NCBI RefSeq assembly: GCF_002923755.1
Contig: NZ_PGFZ01000009.1
Coordinates: 22,345-67,168 of the forward strand
Direction: 5' to 3'
DNA: 44,824 nucleotides
Origin: Methylovulum psychrotolerans
Lineage (GTDB): Bacteria > Pseudomonadota > Gammaproteobacteria > Methylococcales > Methylomonadaceae
Shown one piece after another: positions 17,372 through 25,856 of this stretch. The number at the start of each line of letters is the position of its first letter. Position 1 is the first letter of the stretch. Both the position numbers and the translations under genes were made by a program. The notes below the pieces were generated by a model that did not search any database, was not told the origin of the DNA, and saw only the letters and a list, made by a program, of their open reading frames with translations.

Positions 17372-18913
17372 ATGAAAATGAGCATGAAAGGCAAAACCTT
17401 AAGCCTAAAAGTAGGGCTGGAAATTTTAACCCCCGTACAGTGCGGATCAGGACAGGACTTGACCCAAGATTTTGATTATGTGGTGGAGAATGGACAAGTT
17501 TTTGTAGTTGACCAAGAGCGCATGTTTACGGCGATAGCGTCAGGCGATAAGCAGTTAGACGATGCTTTGCTGGGTGGAGAGTGTAATCTAAGTTACTGGG
17601 TTAATGAGCTGGCGGGTGAGCGTTATGGCTACGCTTTACCGATGCTTAGTAGGACGACGAAAACCTTCACCAAGTTCCGAGAACATTTAAAGGACGCGCT
17701 ATACCAGCCTTATATTGCGGGCAGCTCTTTGAAGGGGGCAATAACCACGGCGCTGCTTGCAGATTATTTGCGTGAATTACCTAAAGCCATTTATCAGGAA
17801 CTGTTACCTAACATAGCAAATAAACCAGAAAATACACATGCGGCAAAAAAATTACTTGATACTTTATTAGGTGAAGACCCCGAGCACAATATTTTCCGGG
17901 CGTTACATGTGAAAGACGTTATGCTTCGAGCAGAAGATCTCTGTTTAGTTGATATTCGGTGGCTCAATTTAACAACAGATAGCACAAATAAAGTCAGTGC
18001 TGAATGGCGTAGGATAACAGGAAAAAATTTTCCTATTAATGAGTGGAAAAAAGCTAATGGCATACATGCCGAAATGCTCAAACCCAAAAGCCAAGCGCAA
18101 TTTCAATTGCAATGGGATGAATTCCTCTTAAGTGACCTATCTACATGGTATACATCAGCCCACGACATTTTACCGCGTGATTTTGCCGGACTCAAAGAAC
18201 GCTTAAACAGGCACGCCCGTTACCGCTTAGAACAAGAAATTAAATTTTATCATGATTATGGGGCTATAAAACCGGAACAAGCATGTATAAAATTACTGTC
18301 TGCTTTACAAAATGACCCGGACAGCATTTATTTACAATTGTCTTGGGGCAGTGGTTGGCGGGGAATGACGGGCGATTGGCTGGAGCCCGATTTGACAAAA
18401 GAAATGTGCCAGCTCTTTGGCTTGCGTAAATCCGTGTTATCTGAGCTGCCGTTTCCAAAAACCCGCCGTTTAGCCGTATCGGGAGAAGAACCTAAACTAC
18501 CTTTAGGTTGGGTGCGTTTGTTTTCCTATTCGCAAATTGAAGAAAAGCTAAAACAAGAACAGCTAAAACCCCAAACTGAAGCCGCTCTGCTCGATGCCGA
18601 AACTCAACAACTGGGTTATCAAGGACTGGCGGCTGAGCTGTATAAAAAAAGCCAAACCGAGAAATGGGCTGTCAAAAACAACTCGGAAAAATTTTATCGG
18701 GCCATGAATACCGATTATTTGCAAAAAATCGAAGAGGAACCCAACCCCGAAATAAAAAAACAGGCAGTGGCTATTATTAGCGGGCTTATGGATACACGCA
18801 ATAAAGGCATTATGAAAAACCCGGAAAAGAAAAAAGGCAAACGCCAAGATTTTGAGTATGGCGACAACCCTAGAAACATCGCCATTAGGCTTAATAATAT
18901 TAAACTCAGCTAA
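17372..18913 (+). CDS. csm5: Csm5 RAMP, crRNA 3'-end subunit, 513 aa
   Basis: LEILTPVQCGSGQDL and the RAMP signature YIAGSSLKGAITTALL identify Csm5, which caps the complex at the crRNA 3' end and promotes crRNA trimming. It is longer than many Csm5 proteins. Three in-frame ATGs (17372, 17378, 17384) leave the exact start open. Charged C-terminal lysines (NPEKKKGKRQ) precede the end. The next gene starts 14 bp downstream, so the operon continues. Confidence 0.9.
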   Translation: MKMSMKGKTLSLKVGLEILTPVQCGSGQDLTQDFDYVVENGQVFVVDQERMFTAIASGDKQLDDALLGGECNLSYWVNELAGERYGYALPMLSRTTKTFTKFREHLKDALYQPYIAGSSLKGAITTALLADYLRELPKAIYQELLPNIANKPENTHAAKKLLDTLLGEDPEHNIFRALHVKDVMLRAEDLCLVDIRWLNLTTDSTNKVSAEWRRITGKNFPINEWKKANGIHAEMLKPKSQAQFQLQWDEFLLSDLSTWYTSAHDILPRDFAGLKERLNRHARYRLEQEIKFYHDYGAIKPEQACIKLLSALQNDPDSIYLQLSWGSGWRGMTGDWLEPDLTKEMCQLFGLRKSVLSELPFPKTRRLAVSGEEPKLPLGWVRLFSYSQIEEKLKQEQLKPQTEAALLDAETQQLGYQGLAAELYKKSQTEKWAVKNNSEKFYRAMNTDYLQKIEEEPNPEIKKQAVAIISGLMDTRNKGIMKNPEKKKGKRQDFEYGDNPRNIAIRLNNIKLS

Positions 18914-18927
18914 ATAATGAGGCACTT

Positions 18928-19560
18928 ATGGAACAGCAATCTATAAATAATGAAGAAATATCTTGGATACAATTAAAATGCGCCCAATTGAAATACGTTT
19001 TCCATACCGATAAAACACCGATTATCGTAACGCTTGCTTTTATAGTATGGGTCATCATAGATTATTCTTCTGGCTGGAAAGTTGCTGATGATTTTAAAAC
19101 ACTATGGAATTCGGATTTAGATCAAATCGTTTCTTCGGCGACGCTGGTGGTCGCATTATTTGTTTGGCATGGCGAGATTAGCAATAACTGGAAGCAAAAC
19201 CTACCCAAACGGCTAACGGTAGAATTTAAAAATCCTCAAGAAGAATTGGTGCTATTGTGTATCAACGCCTATCTTTCTCATGATGCTGACATTAGAAATT
19301 TGGGGCAACAAATTGGTGGACAAATGTGTGACAATGACCGCTTCCTCCACTTAAGGGCGGCTTTGATTGACCATGATACAGGCCGTATAGCGTACTCCTC
19401 TGAAACAGGCCATTATCTCCATTATAAAGTCACTTTTATATTTACCCAATTACCAGAAGCTCTCAAAAATCTACCAGAGGGGAAATGTAAGAAATGGGTA
19501 TTCCCTTTTGAATCGCAAAATATGGAGATTGTGGAGAGAACTTCATGCTTGAACTACTAG
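18928..19560 (+). CDS. two-TM membrane protein, Csx23-like putative cA4 effector, 210 aa
   Basis: Two membrane helices lie near the N-terminus: TPIIVTLAFIVWVIIDYSSG (about 29-48) and IVSSATLVVALFVWHGEI (about 68-85). A soluble domain of about 120 residues follows. That layout is the same as Csx23, a membrane effector whose C-terminal domain binds cyclic tetra-adenylate. I cannot align it to Csx23 by eye, so this is inference from architecture and from its place between csm5 and csx3. GAGG precedes the ATG. It overlaps csx3 by 16 bp. If correct, it would disrupt the membrane when Cas10 detects a transcript. No csm6 gene is in the window. Confidence 0.55.
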   Translation: MEQQSINNEEISWIQLKCAQLKYVFHTDKTPIIVTLAFIVWVIIDYSSGWKVADDFKTLWNSDLDQIVSSATLVVALFVWHGEISNNWKQNLPKRLTVEFKNPQEELVLLCINAYLSHDADIRNLGQQIGGQMCDNDRFLHLRAALIDHDTGRIAYSSETGHYLHYKVTFIFTQLPEALKNLPEGKCKKWVFPFESQNMEIVERTSCLNY

Positions 19561-19793
19561 AAATCGACTTATCCACATTCTACGACGGGACCGCCAAGCT
19601 GGCCTTATTGTCCGATTACGAACAGCAAGCGAAAAGCTTGGCGGGTGAGGGGCAGGATGTGGTGCTGACGGGGGCGGCGCCGGTTTGGCTGTATTTGCGC
19701 ATTGCCCATGCCCTGCATGGCAAAGCCAAAAGCCTGCATTACCGCTCTCCGGTGACTGGCGATGTGCTGGTGTTTGACCATAACCCGCATTAA
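19545..19793 (+). CDS. csx3: Csx3-like protein (Crn3 ring nuclease family), 82 aa
   Basis: VVLTGAAPVWLYLRIAHALH followed by a basic strand and VTGDVLVFDHNPH corresponds to the Csx3 core, where family members read VVISGRGPIWL, AH and a V-Y-DPR-like strand. Csx3 degrades cyclic tetra-adenylate and so ends type III signalling. At 82 aa it is a short form and lacks the fused AAA domain of some homologues. The ATG at 19545 with GGAGAG upstream lies inside the end of the membrane-protein gene, so their levels are probably coupled, as expected of an effector and its off-switch. Confidence 0.72.
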   Translation: MLELLEIDLSTFYDGTAKLALLSDYEQQAKSLAGEGQDVVLTGAAPVWLYLRIAHALHGKAKSLHYRSPVTGDVLVFDHNPH

Positions 19794-19818
19794 GCAAGAT
19801 TTGCCGCTTAGTTTTGAC

Positions 19819-20032
19819 GTTATCGGCGCGGTTTGGGAAAAGGGGGCGGTTTTTGGGGTTTTTAATGGAATCAAGCGCTTGCGGTAAATAATGAAAAAAC
19901 CGCGCCGTATGTTGATTTATAAGGGAAAATAGGGTGTTTTTAGGTTTATTTTCAAGGTTACCGATAAATAAGGCAGGCCGCGCCGAAAATAGCCATAATG
20001 GGCCTTGCCAAACAAGGGGTTATAGGGGTACA
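19819..20032 (+). promoter_or_regulatory. CRISPR leader 3 (214 bp)
   Basis: It starts 25 bp after csx3 and ends at the first repeat of array 3. It is nearly identical to leader 2, including CTTAGTTTTGAC just upstream, the AAAAAACCGCGCC block and the CCTTG-CAAGG hairpin before the repeat. Confidence 0.8.
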
Positions 20033-20418
20033 GTACGACTGCCCGGACTTTGATAACGGGATGAAAACACCCACAGAACAAGCTGCAAAACAATTTTCAG
20101 ATCTGTACGACTGCCCGGACTTTGATAACGGGATGAAAACATAAATTGAATCAAGGTCATCAAGCCCTTCACTGTACGACTGCCCGGACTTTGATAACGG
20201 GATGAAAACATAGATGTTGGCGGCAGTGCCTACGGTGGTCAACCAGTACGACTGCCCGGACTTTGATAACGGGATGAAAACCCAATATTTTCGTTAATCA
20301 CCGAAACCAACGAACTGGTACGACTGCCCGGACTTTGATAACGGGATGAAAACCAACGGGTCAACAAACTCTGCAATGATGTTCTTTTGTACGACTGCCC
20401 GGACTTTGATAACGGGAT
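20033..20418 (+). CRISPR. CRISPR array 3: 6 repeats, 5 spacers
   Basis: Repeats begin at 20033, 20105, 20174, 20246, 20318 and 20389. Spacers are 33-36 bp. The last repeat keeps 30 bases, to GATAACGGGAT at 20418, and then diverges (AAACAAAC), the same breakpoint as in array 2. The RT-Cas1 gene starts about 110 bp downstream. Confidence 0.97.
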
Positions 20419-22437
20419 AAACAAACAACAACGCCCAAGGCGGTAGGTTTAGGCCGCAACTGAGGCTATTCGGATGTTGCCGACCGGATCGGGGCGGCCT
20501 ACACTTTGCCCTGTACTTCGGAGTCGCCCTATGCAAGCCGTCACCTTAGCCGATGCCCTCACCGATTTCGTTTTACGTCAGGCTTGGGCTAAGGTGTACG
20601 AAAACCAAGGCTGTGCGGGGGTGGATGGGCAAAGTTTGGCGGATTTTTCACAAGCCTTACCCGCCCAGCTAGATACCCTGCGCGATGAAGTGCTGTACGG
20701 CACTTACCGCCCGCGCCCGCTGTTGCGGGTGGCGATAGACAAGCCCGCGGGCGGCAAACGCCCGCTATCCATCCCCGCCGTGCGTGACCGGGTATTGCAA
20801 ACCGCTGTCGCGTTAGTCACCGAACCGCTGTTTGAAGCCGAGTTTGAGGATTGCAGCTTTGCCTACCGCAAAGGCCGCAGCGTCGAACAAGCCGTGGCGC
20901 GTATCCAATTACGCCAACGCCAAGGCTACCAATGGGTGGTCGATGCCGACATCCACGGTTTTTTTGACAACATCGACCATTCCATCCTCATGGCCGAAGT
21001 CGGCCAACTGATTAAAGATGTGGGGCTGCTGGCGCTCATCCAATGCTGGTTACAAGCGGTGGTGGTGGCAGACGGCCAGCAATTTGAGCTGGACAAAGGC
21101 ATCCCCCCAAGGCTCGCCCATCGCCCCGGTATTGTCCAACCTGTATTTGCACCATCTGGACGAAACCCTGCTCGACAATGACCTCTGCCTCGTCCGTTTT
21201 GCCGATGATTTTGTCATCCTCTGTAAAAGCCAAGACCGTGCCGAACAAGCCTTGGAGCTGACCGATACGGTGCTGGGGCAATTACGGCTCCGGTTTAACG
21301 TAAAAAAAACCCGGATAGTGCATTTTGACCAAGGCTTCCGCTTTTTGGGCGTGCAATTTATCCGCTCCTTGGCCTTTAAAACGGAAGCCGACCCGCCCGA
21401 TGGCTTGGGCTTACCACCAGCACCCGCCCCGCCAGCCGCTGCACAAGCCGCCGAGCCGCTGACCCTGATGCAATTGGCCTTTTCAGAAGCCAAATTGGCC
21501 GCCGATGATTTCCCCGCGCGTGAACCGCCCTTAGAAAACTGGGCGTTGCCGGACCCGGAAGATTTGCCGTCCGACCACGAACCGCTGTTGCGCACGCTGT
21601 ACATCCTCCAGCACGGGCAAGTGTTGGGTAAAGAGTCCGAACGCTTGGTAGTCCGGCAAGAAAAACAAATAGTGCGCGAAATACCTGCCCTTAAAGTTGA
21701 CCAAATCATGGTGTTCGGCAACGCCCAAATCACCACCCAAGCCATGCAGCTCTGCTTGCAAGAGCGTATCCCCATTTACCTGCTGTCCGGCCAAGGCCAA
21801 TATTATGGGGTCATCGACTCCTTCACGACCGAACCCGTACTGCTCCAGCGCGAACAGTTCCTACGCGCGGGCGATGCGACGTTTTGCCTAAAACTAGCCA
21901 CCGCCGTGGTGTCCGGCAAAATCGCCAATAGCCGCCTGATGCTGCAACGCCTGGCCCGCCGCCATAACGGCGGGGAGTTGACACAAGCCACAGATACCCT
22001 GAAAAACTTGCTTGCCCGCTTGCCGGCCGCCACCACCTTAGATGAATTGCGCGGCTTTGAAGGCAGCGCCGCCAAAACCTATTTTCAGGCCTTAACCGCC
22101 AGCGTCGATCCGGCTTGGAGCTTTAACCGCCGCGTCCGCCAGCCGCCTACCGACGGTATTAACGCCCTGCTGTCTTACGGTTACACCTTGCTGTTTTACA
22201 ATGTTTATTCGCTATTGCGCAGCCGGGGGCTTAATCCGCAAGTCGGCTTTCTTCATGCCCTGCAACAAGGCCATCCGGCCTTGGCCTCGGATATGATGGA
22301 AGAGTTCCGCGCCCCTGTGGTTGATGCCGTGGTTTGGAAACTGGTGCTAAACAACCACCTCACCCCCGCCGATTTTGATTATCCGCGCACCGAGGGGGCG
22401 GGTTGTTATCTTAAAGCCCCGGCCCGGCAAACCTTTA

Positions 22438-23467
22438 CCTGATTAGCAAGATGCTTCAGCCAAACCCAGTATTACGCGAAAGGACGGCGTATACTAAAGC
22501 CATATCATTTAAGGGGCCGTATCATGGCGATGAACCGCATTCAATTCCAACCTGGGCTGTCACTGCCTGCGTTTCTTAAGCAGTTCGGCAGCGAAGCGCA
22601 ATGTGAGGCCGAACTTGAGCAGGCCCGTTGGCCTGAGGGTTTTGTCTGCCCCTGTTGTGGCGGAACCGGCCATAGCGTGTTTAAAACCTTCCAGTGCAAA
22701 GCCTGCCGCCGCCAAACGTCACTGACCGCCGGGACGCTCTTCCAAAGCACCCGCCTGCCGCTGACGGTTTGGTTTCTGGCGATCTATTTCATTAGCCAAG
22801 CCAAGACCGGGCTGTCCGCATTGGCTTTGAAGCGGCTGATTGGCGTCAGCTATCACACGGCTTGGCTGATCCAGCACAAGCTGATGGCGGCGATGTCCGA
22901 GCGTGACGCGGACTACACCCTCAGCGGCAGGGTCGACATTGATGACGCCTATCTTGGCGGCGAACTCAGCGGCGGCAAAGCGGGCCGGGGGTCTGAAAAC
23001 AAAGTGCCTTTTGTTGCCGCGCTGTCGCTTGACGACGACGGGCATCCTTTATACATCAAGCTGTCCCCCGTTCCGGGCTTCACCAGCGAGGCTATTGCCG
23101 ACTGGGCGAAAACCAACTTGGCACCCGGCAGCACCGTCTTATCTGACGGGCTGGCCTGCTTCGCGGCGGTGACCCGGGCGGATTGCCAACACGAGGCGAT
23201 CATTGTCGGCGGGCGAAAACCTAAAGAAATGCTTGAATTCCTATGGCTCAACACCATACTGGGCAACCTCAAGACCAGCCTTGGCGGCGCTTACCATGCG
23301 TTTGGGTTCGCAAAATACGCCTCGCGTTATCTGGGGGCGTTCGCCTATCGCTTCAACCGCAGGTTCCAGCTCGACAGGCTTCCCATGCGCCTGCTTGTTG
23401 CCGCCATCGCCGTTGGGCCTCGCCCAGAGGTTTGGATCCGCTCGGCTGAAGCATCTTGCTAATCAGG
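22438..23467 (+). mobile_element. IS1595-type insertion sequence in the cas1 3' end
   Basis: The element is 1030 bp. Perfect 24-bp terminal inverted repeats lie at 22438-22461 (starting CCTGATTAGCAAGATG) and 23444-23467. An 8-bp target duplication AACCTTTA is found at 22430-22437 and 23468-23475; 8 bp is the usual size for this family. It carries one transposase gene in the same direction as cas1. The identical terminal repeats and target copies indicate recent insertion. Confidence 0.96.
22524..23462 (+). CDS. IS1595-family transposase, 312 aa
   Basis: An N-terminal zinc ribbon (CPCCGGTGHS, CKACRRQTS) is followed by a DDE-type nuclease domain with VDIDDAYLGGE (first Asp), VLSDGLACF (second Asp) and the NTILGNLKTSLGGAYHAF region. 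The zinc-ribbon plus ISXO2-like domain order is standard for IS1595. The stop codon lies inside the right terminal repeat, as the coding region runs to the edge of the element. The gene is intact and the element may be active. Confidence 0.93.
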   Translation: MAMNRIQFQPGLSLPAFLKQFGSEAQCEAELEQARWPEGFVCPCCGGTGHSVFKTFQCKACRRQTSLTAGTLFQSTRLPLTVWFLAIYFISQAKTGLSALALKRLIGVSYHTAWLIQHKLMAAMSERDADYTLSGRVDIDDAYLGGELSGGKAGRGSENKVPFVAALSLDDDGHPLYIKLSPVPGFTSEAIADWAKTNLAPGSTVLSDGLACFAAVTRADCQHEAIIVGGRKPKEMLEFLWLNTILGNLKTSLGGAYHAFGFAKYASRYLGAFAYRFNRRFQLDRLPMRLLVAAIAVGPRPEVWIRSAEASC

Positions 23468-23626
23468 AACCTTTATCAAAGCCTTGGAAGAAAAGCTGAA
23501 CGCCGCCATCAACCACCCCGTCACCCAGCAACCGCTGGACTATCGCCGCTGCATGGAATATCAGGTGGAGCATTTGACCCAGGTGATACGCGGCACAGCC
23601 AGCGGCTATCAGCCCTTGGTGTTCCG

Positions 23627-23905
23627 ATGACGCAGTTATGGTTGGTCAGCTACGACATCGGCGATGACAAAGCCCGGCGGCGGGCGTATAACTTGCTGAA
23701 AAATTACGGCAAGCGGGTACAATACAGCGTCTTTGAATGCCATTTGGACGCGCCGCAGTTAAATTTGCTACGCACCGGATTATTAGCCGAACTGGCCAGC
23801 ACCGACAGTTTGCGCTGGTATCCGTTGTGTGTCTGGTGCCATGGGGCGGTTTTTTTTCAAGGCGTGGGCGACCCGCCGGACGATGAAGGGTTTTTTCTGC
23901 AATGA
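23627..23905 (+). CDS. cas2: Cas2, first copy, 92 aa
   Basis: MTQLWLVSYDIGDDKARRR is the Cas2 ferredoxin-fold start with the conserved Asp, and QYSVFECHL is the family signature. Cas2 dimers bridge Cas1 during spacer integration. The ATG overlaps the original cas1 stop as ATGA, so translation was coupled to RT-Cas1 before the IS arrived. It is slightly shorter than the second copy and ends with a tail GDPPDDEGFFLQ. It overlaps the next cas2 by 4 bp. Confidence 0.9.
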   Translation: MTQLWLVSYDIGDDKARRRAYNLLKNYGKRVQYSVFECHLDAPQLNLLRTGLLAELASTDSLRWYPLCVWCHGAVFFQGVGDPPDDEGFFLQ

Positions 23906-24183
23906 GCGGCTTTTACCTGATTTGTTTTGACGTGCATCACCCCAAAAGGCTGCGGAAAATCGCCAATGAAATGGAAAATTTCGGCAACCGCGTCCAACGC
24001 AGTGTGTTTGAATGCCATTTGGAAACGGCGCAGTTGGCGGATTTGCAACAGCGTTTGGAAACGTTGATGGAGCCCGTGGCCGACCAAGTCCGCTACTATC
24101 CGTTATGCGGCAAAGATAAGCAGCGGATTATTGTCGATGGCCTAGGCCAAGTGAGCGCCGACCCGGATTTTCACTTAGTCTGA
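23902..24183 (+). CDS. cas2: Cas2, second copy, 93 aa
   Basis: MSGFYLICFDVHHPKRLRKI has the Cas2 start with its Asp, and QRSVFECHLETAQL the signature. It shares the fold and VFECHL core with the preceding Cas2 but is clearly divergent, so it is not a fresh duplicate. The two overlap as ATGA (23902-23905). A heterodimer or alternative partner for RT-Cas1 is possible. Leader 4 starts 32 bp downstream. Confidence 0.9.
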   Translation: MSGFYLICFDVHHPKRLRKIANEMENFGNRVQRSVFECHLETAQLADLQQRLETLMEPVADQVRYYPLCGKDKQRIIVDGLGQVSADPDFHLV

Positions 24184-24214
24184 GGGCGGGGCTTTAATGC
24201 CACTGATTAGCGGC

Positions 24215-24428
24215 GTTATCGGCGCGGTTTTGGAAAATGGGGCGGTTTTTTGGGTTTACAATCAAATCAAGCACTTGCGGTAAATAGAGAAAAAACCGCG
24301 CCGTATGTTGATTTATAAGGGAAAATAGGGTGTTTTTAGGTTTATTTTCAAGGTTACTGATAAATAAGGCAGTCCGCGCCGAAAATGGCCTTAATGGGCC
24401 TTGCCAAACAAGGGGTTATAGGAGTACA
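24215..24428 (+). promoter_or_regulatory. CRISPR leader 4 (214 bp)
   Basis: It ends at the first repeat of array 4 and matches leaders 2 and 3 almost throughout, with a few substitutions. The AAAAAACCGCGCC block, the TTGATTTATAAGGGAAAA block and the CCTTG-CAAGG hairpin are all kept. Confidence 0.8.
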
Positions 24429-24905
24429 GTACGACTGCCCGGACTTTGATAACGGGATGAAAACAATCGATTTGTTCTTCGCCAACACGCATGGCCAGAA
24501 GTACGACTGCCCGGACTTTGATAACGGGATGAAAACAAATATATATCATCGTCTGATAAAAGATCACTTATTGTACGACTGCCCGGACTTTGATAACGGG
24601 ATGAAAACTCAATACTGTTTTGTAATTCAGAACAATCAGTTATCATTTGGTACGACTGCCCGGACTTTGATAACGGGATGAAAACAATGAGGCAGAAAGT
24701 TCAATTTCATGTAATTCGCCGGTGTACAACTGCCCGGACTTTGATAACGGGATGAAAACTCAGCAAATGCATCAAACACGTCCGCTTGGGTGTCGATTGT
24801 ACAACTGCCCGGACTTTGATAACGGGATGAAAACTCATTTTGTCGCCGACAAAGACCAGCAATTCTGTCGTACAACTGCCCGGACTTTGATAACGGGATG
24901 AAAAT
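24429..24905 (+). CRISPR. CRISPR array 4: 7 repeats, 6 spacers
   Basis: Repeats begin at 24429, 24501, 24573, 24650, 24724, 24799 and 24870. Spacers are 35-41 bp. The last three repeats carry the variant GTACAACTG instead of GTACGACTG, and the final one ends AAAAT instead of AAAAC. This leader-distal variant is expected for the oldest end of the array. Confidence 0.97.
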
Positions 24906-25465
24906 AAGCGGATGTTGCTATGGCTAGCCAAGTGCGCGGCTTAGCAAACAAACATCGCCAACCTTATTGGCGTAATATTGGCTTGCTTTGTCGCCGCTTG
25001 CCTTTGTCATTCAAATAACCCGCACATTGGGTAACTTGCCTTGTAGGGATAGCTACTACCATCATTTCTAAAAAACTAATGATTGCCGTTAGTTTTTTAA
25101 GTCAGTCTGCTCCCCTGCTTAACCGCCCGGCCTATAGCTATCTGCGATAATTAAAGACAGGTTTTGGTTAGCGGCAGGTCTATACGCTTTTTCGCATAGC
25201 ACTTTGGCTTGTTTTTGGGCTTGGCTGGAGTATCACGGCACTTCAAAATGACAGCAGGGCAAGCGCATGTAAATTAAACGCTTTTATAATCAATAAGATA
25301 TGGGAATAAAAAAGCCTCAATAAATGCCAATTCTTATACAAAACATTGAGTATACGATAATTTAAAAAATCAAATGCGTTTACCCTGAAAATGACGGCGC
25401 AAATTAGGTGGGGTTACATCGGAAATGTTAAAATAACCGATTTTTAGATGACAAGGATGCTTTCC
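24906..25465. other. intergenic region with AT-rich hairpin
   Basis: No convincing gene is seen in these 560 bases. A perfect 11-bp hairpin has arms TAAAAAACTAA (25069-25079) and TTAGTTTTTTA (25089-25099) with a 9-nt loop; its A-rich and T-rich arms could act as a weak bidirectional terminator for the array transcript. The rest should include the promoter of the IHF-like gene. Confidence 0.4.
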
Positions 25466-25774
25466 ATGAACCTATCAGACTTGATAAAGAATTTAAGCGC
25501 GAGACAACCGCACCTGACGGCCGAGGCTGTCGGGCCTATTGTGGGTTGCATCTTAAAGTCCCTCACTGAAGCGGTCATCCAAGGTGAGCGCATTGAAATC
25601 AGGGGCTTTGGCAGTTTCACGCGCCACCGGCTGCCGCCGCGTGTTAGCCGTAACCCGAAAACGGGCGAACCCGTGCAATTGCCGTCCCGGTCAGGAATCC
25701 GTTTCAAACCGGGTAAGGAACTGAGGTTACGGGTCAATAAGTCCGGCTTTAGTATTGCTGACCCGTCAGGTTAG
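25466..25774 (+). CDS. IHF-beta/HU family DNA-binding protein, 102 aa
   Basis: GERIEIRGFGSFTRHRLPPR and VSRNPKTGEPVQLPS are the hallmark arms of IHF-beta, with FKPGKELR near the end. The protein would bend DNA. The N-terminus is more divergent than in usual IhfB, so it may be a specialised paralogue. The start at 25466 (MNLSDLIKNLS) follows AAGGA at 8 bp; ATGs at 25448 and 25457 fit less well. It lies 560 bp after array 4 and 82 bp before phoU. IHF assists spacer integration in type I systems, so a link to the arrays is possible but not shown. Confidence 0.85.
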   Translation: MNLSDLIKNLSARQPHLTAEAVGPIVGCILKSLTEAVIQGERIEIRGFGSFTRHRLPPRVSRNPKTGEPVQLPSRSGIRFKPGKELRLRVNKSGFSIADPSG

Positions 25775-25856
25775 GAAGTGCCCCTCCAACACCCGATACC
25801 GAAATCCCGTCGCGCCTAAAACGGCACCGGCGTGAAACCAACAGCAGAAGGCCATT

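Larger units (their letters stand above)
20531..23630 (+). pseudogene. cas1: reverse transcriptase-Cas1 fusion, broken by frameshift and IS1595 insertion
   Basis: The RT part has VVDADIHGFFDNIDH, the IPQGSPIAPVLSN block and the catalytic FADDFVIL; it resembles group II intron RTs. A Pro/Ala linker leads to a Cas1 domain with LRTLYILQHGQVLGKESERL, the Glu of GFEGSAAKTYF, His of QVGFLHA and the Asp/Glu of SDMMEEFR. The frame breaks at a C6 run (21103-21108), where C5 would restore IPQGSP. The last 52 residues are cut off by an IS between 22438 and 23467. Removing one C, the IS and one target copy gives 2061 nt, exactly 686 codons plus stop. Start 20531 follows CGGAG. RT-Cas1 proteins can acquire spacers from RNA; this copy probably cannot. 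Confidence 0.9.

Noticed and set aside
9117-24428. The four leader sequences as a transposable repeat
   Set aside because: Each ends exactly at a CRISPR repeat, and no terminal repeats or target duplications are seen.
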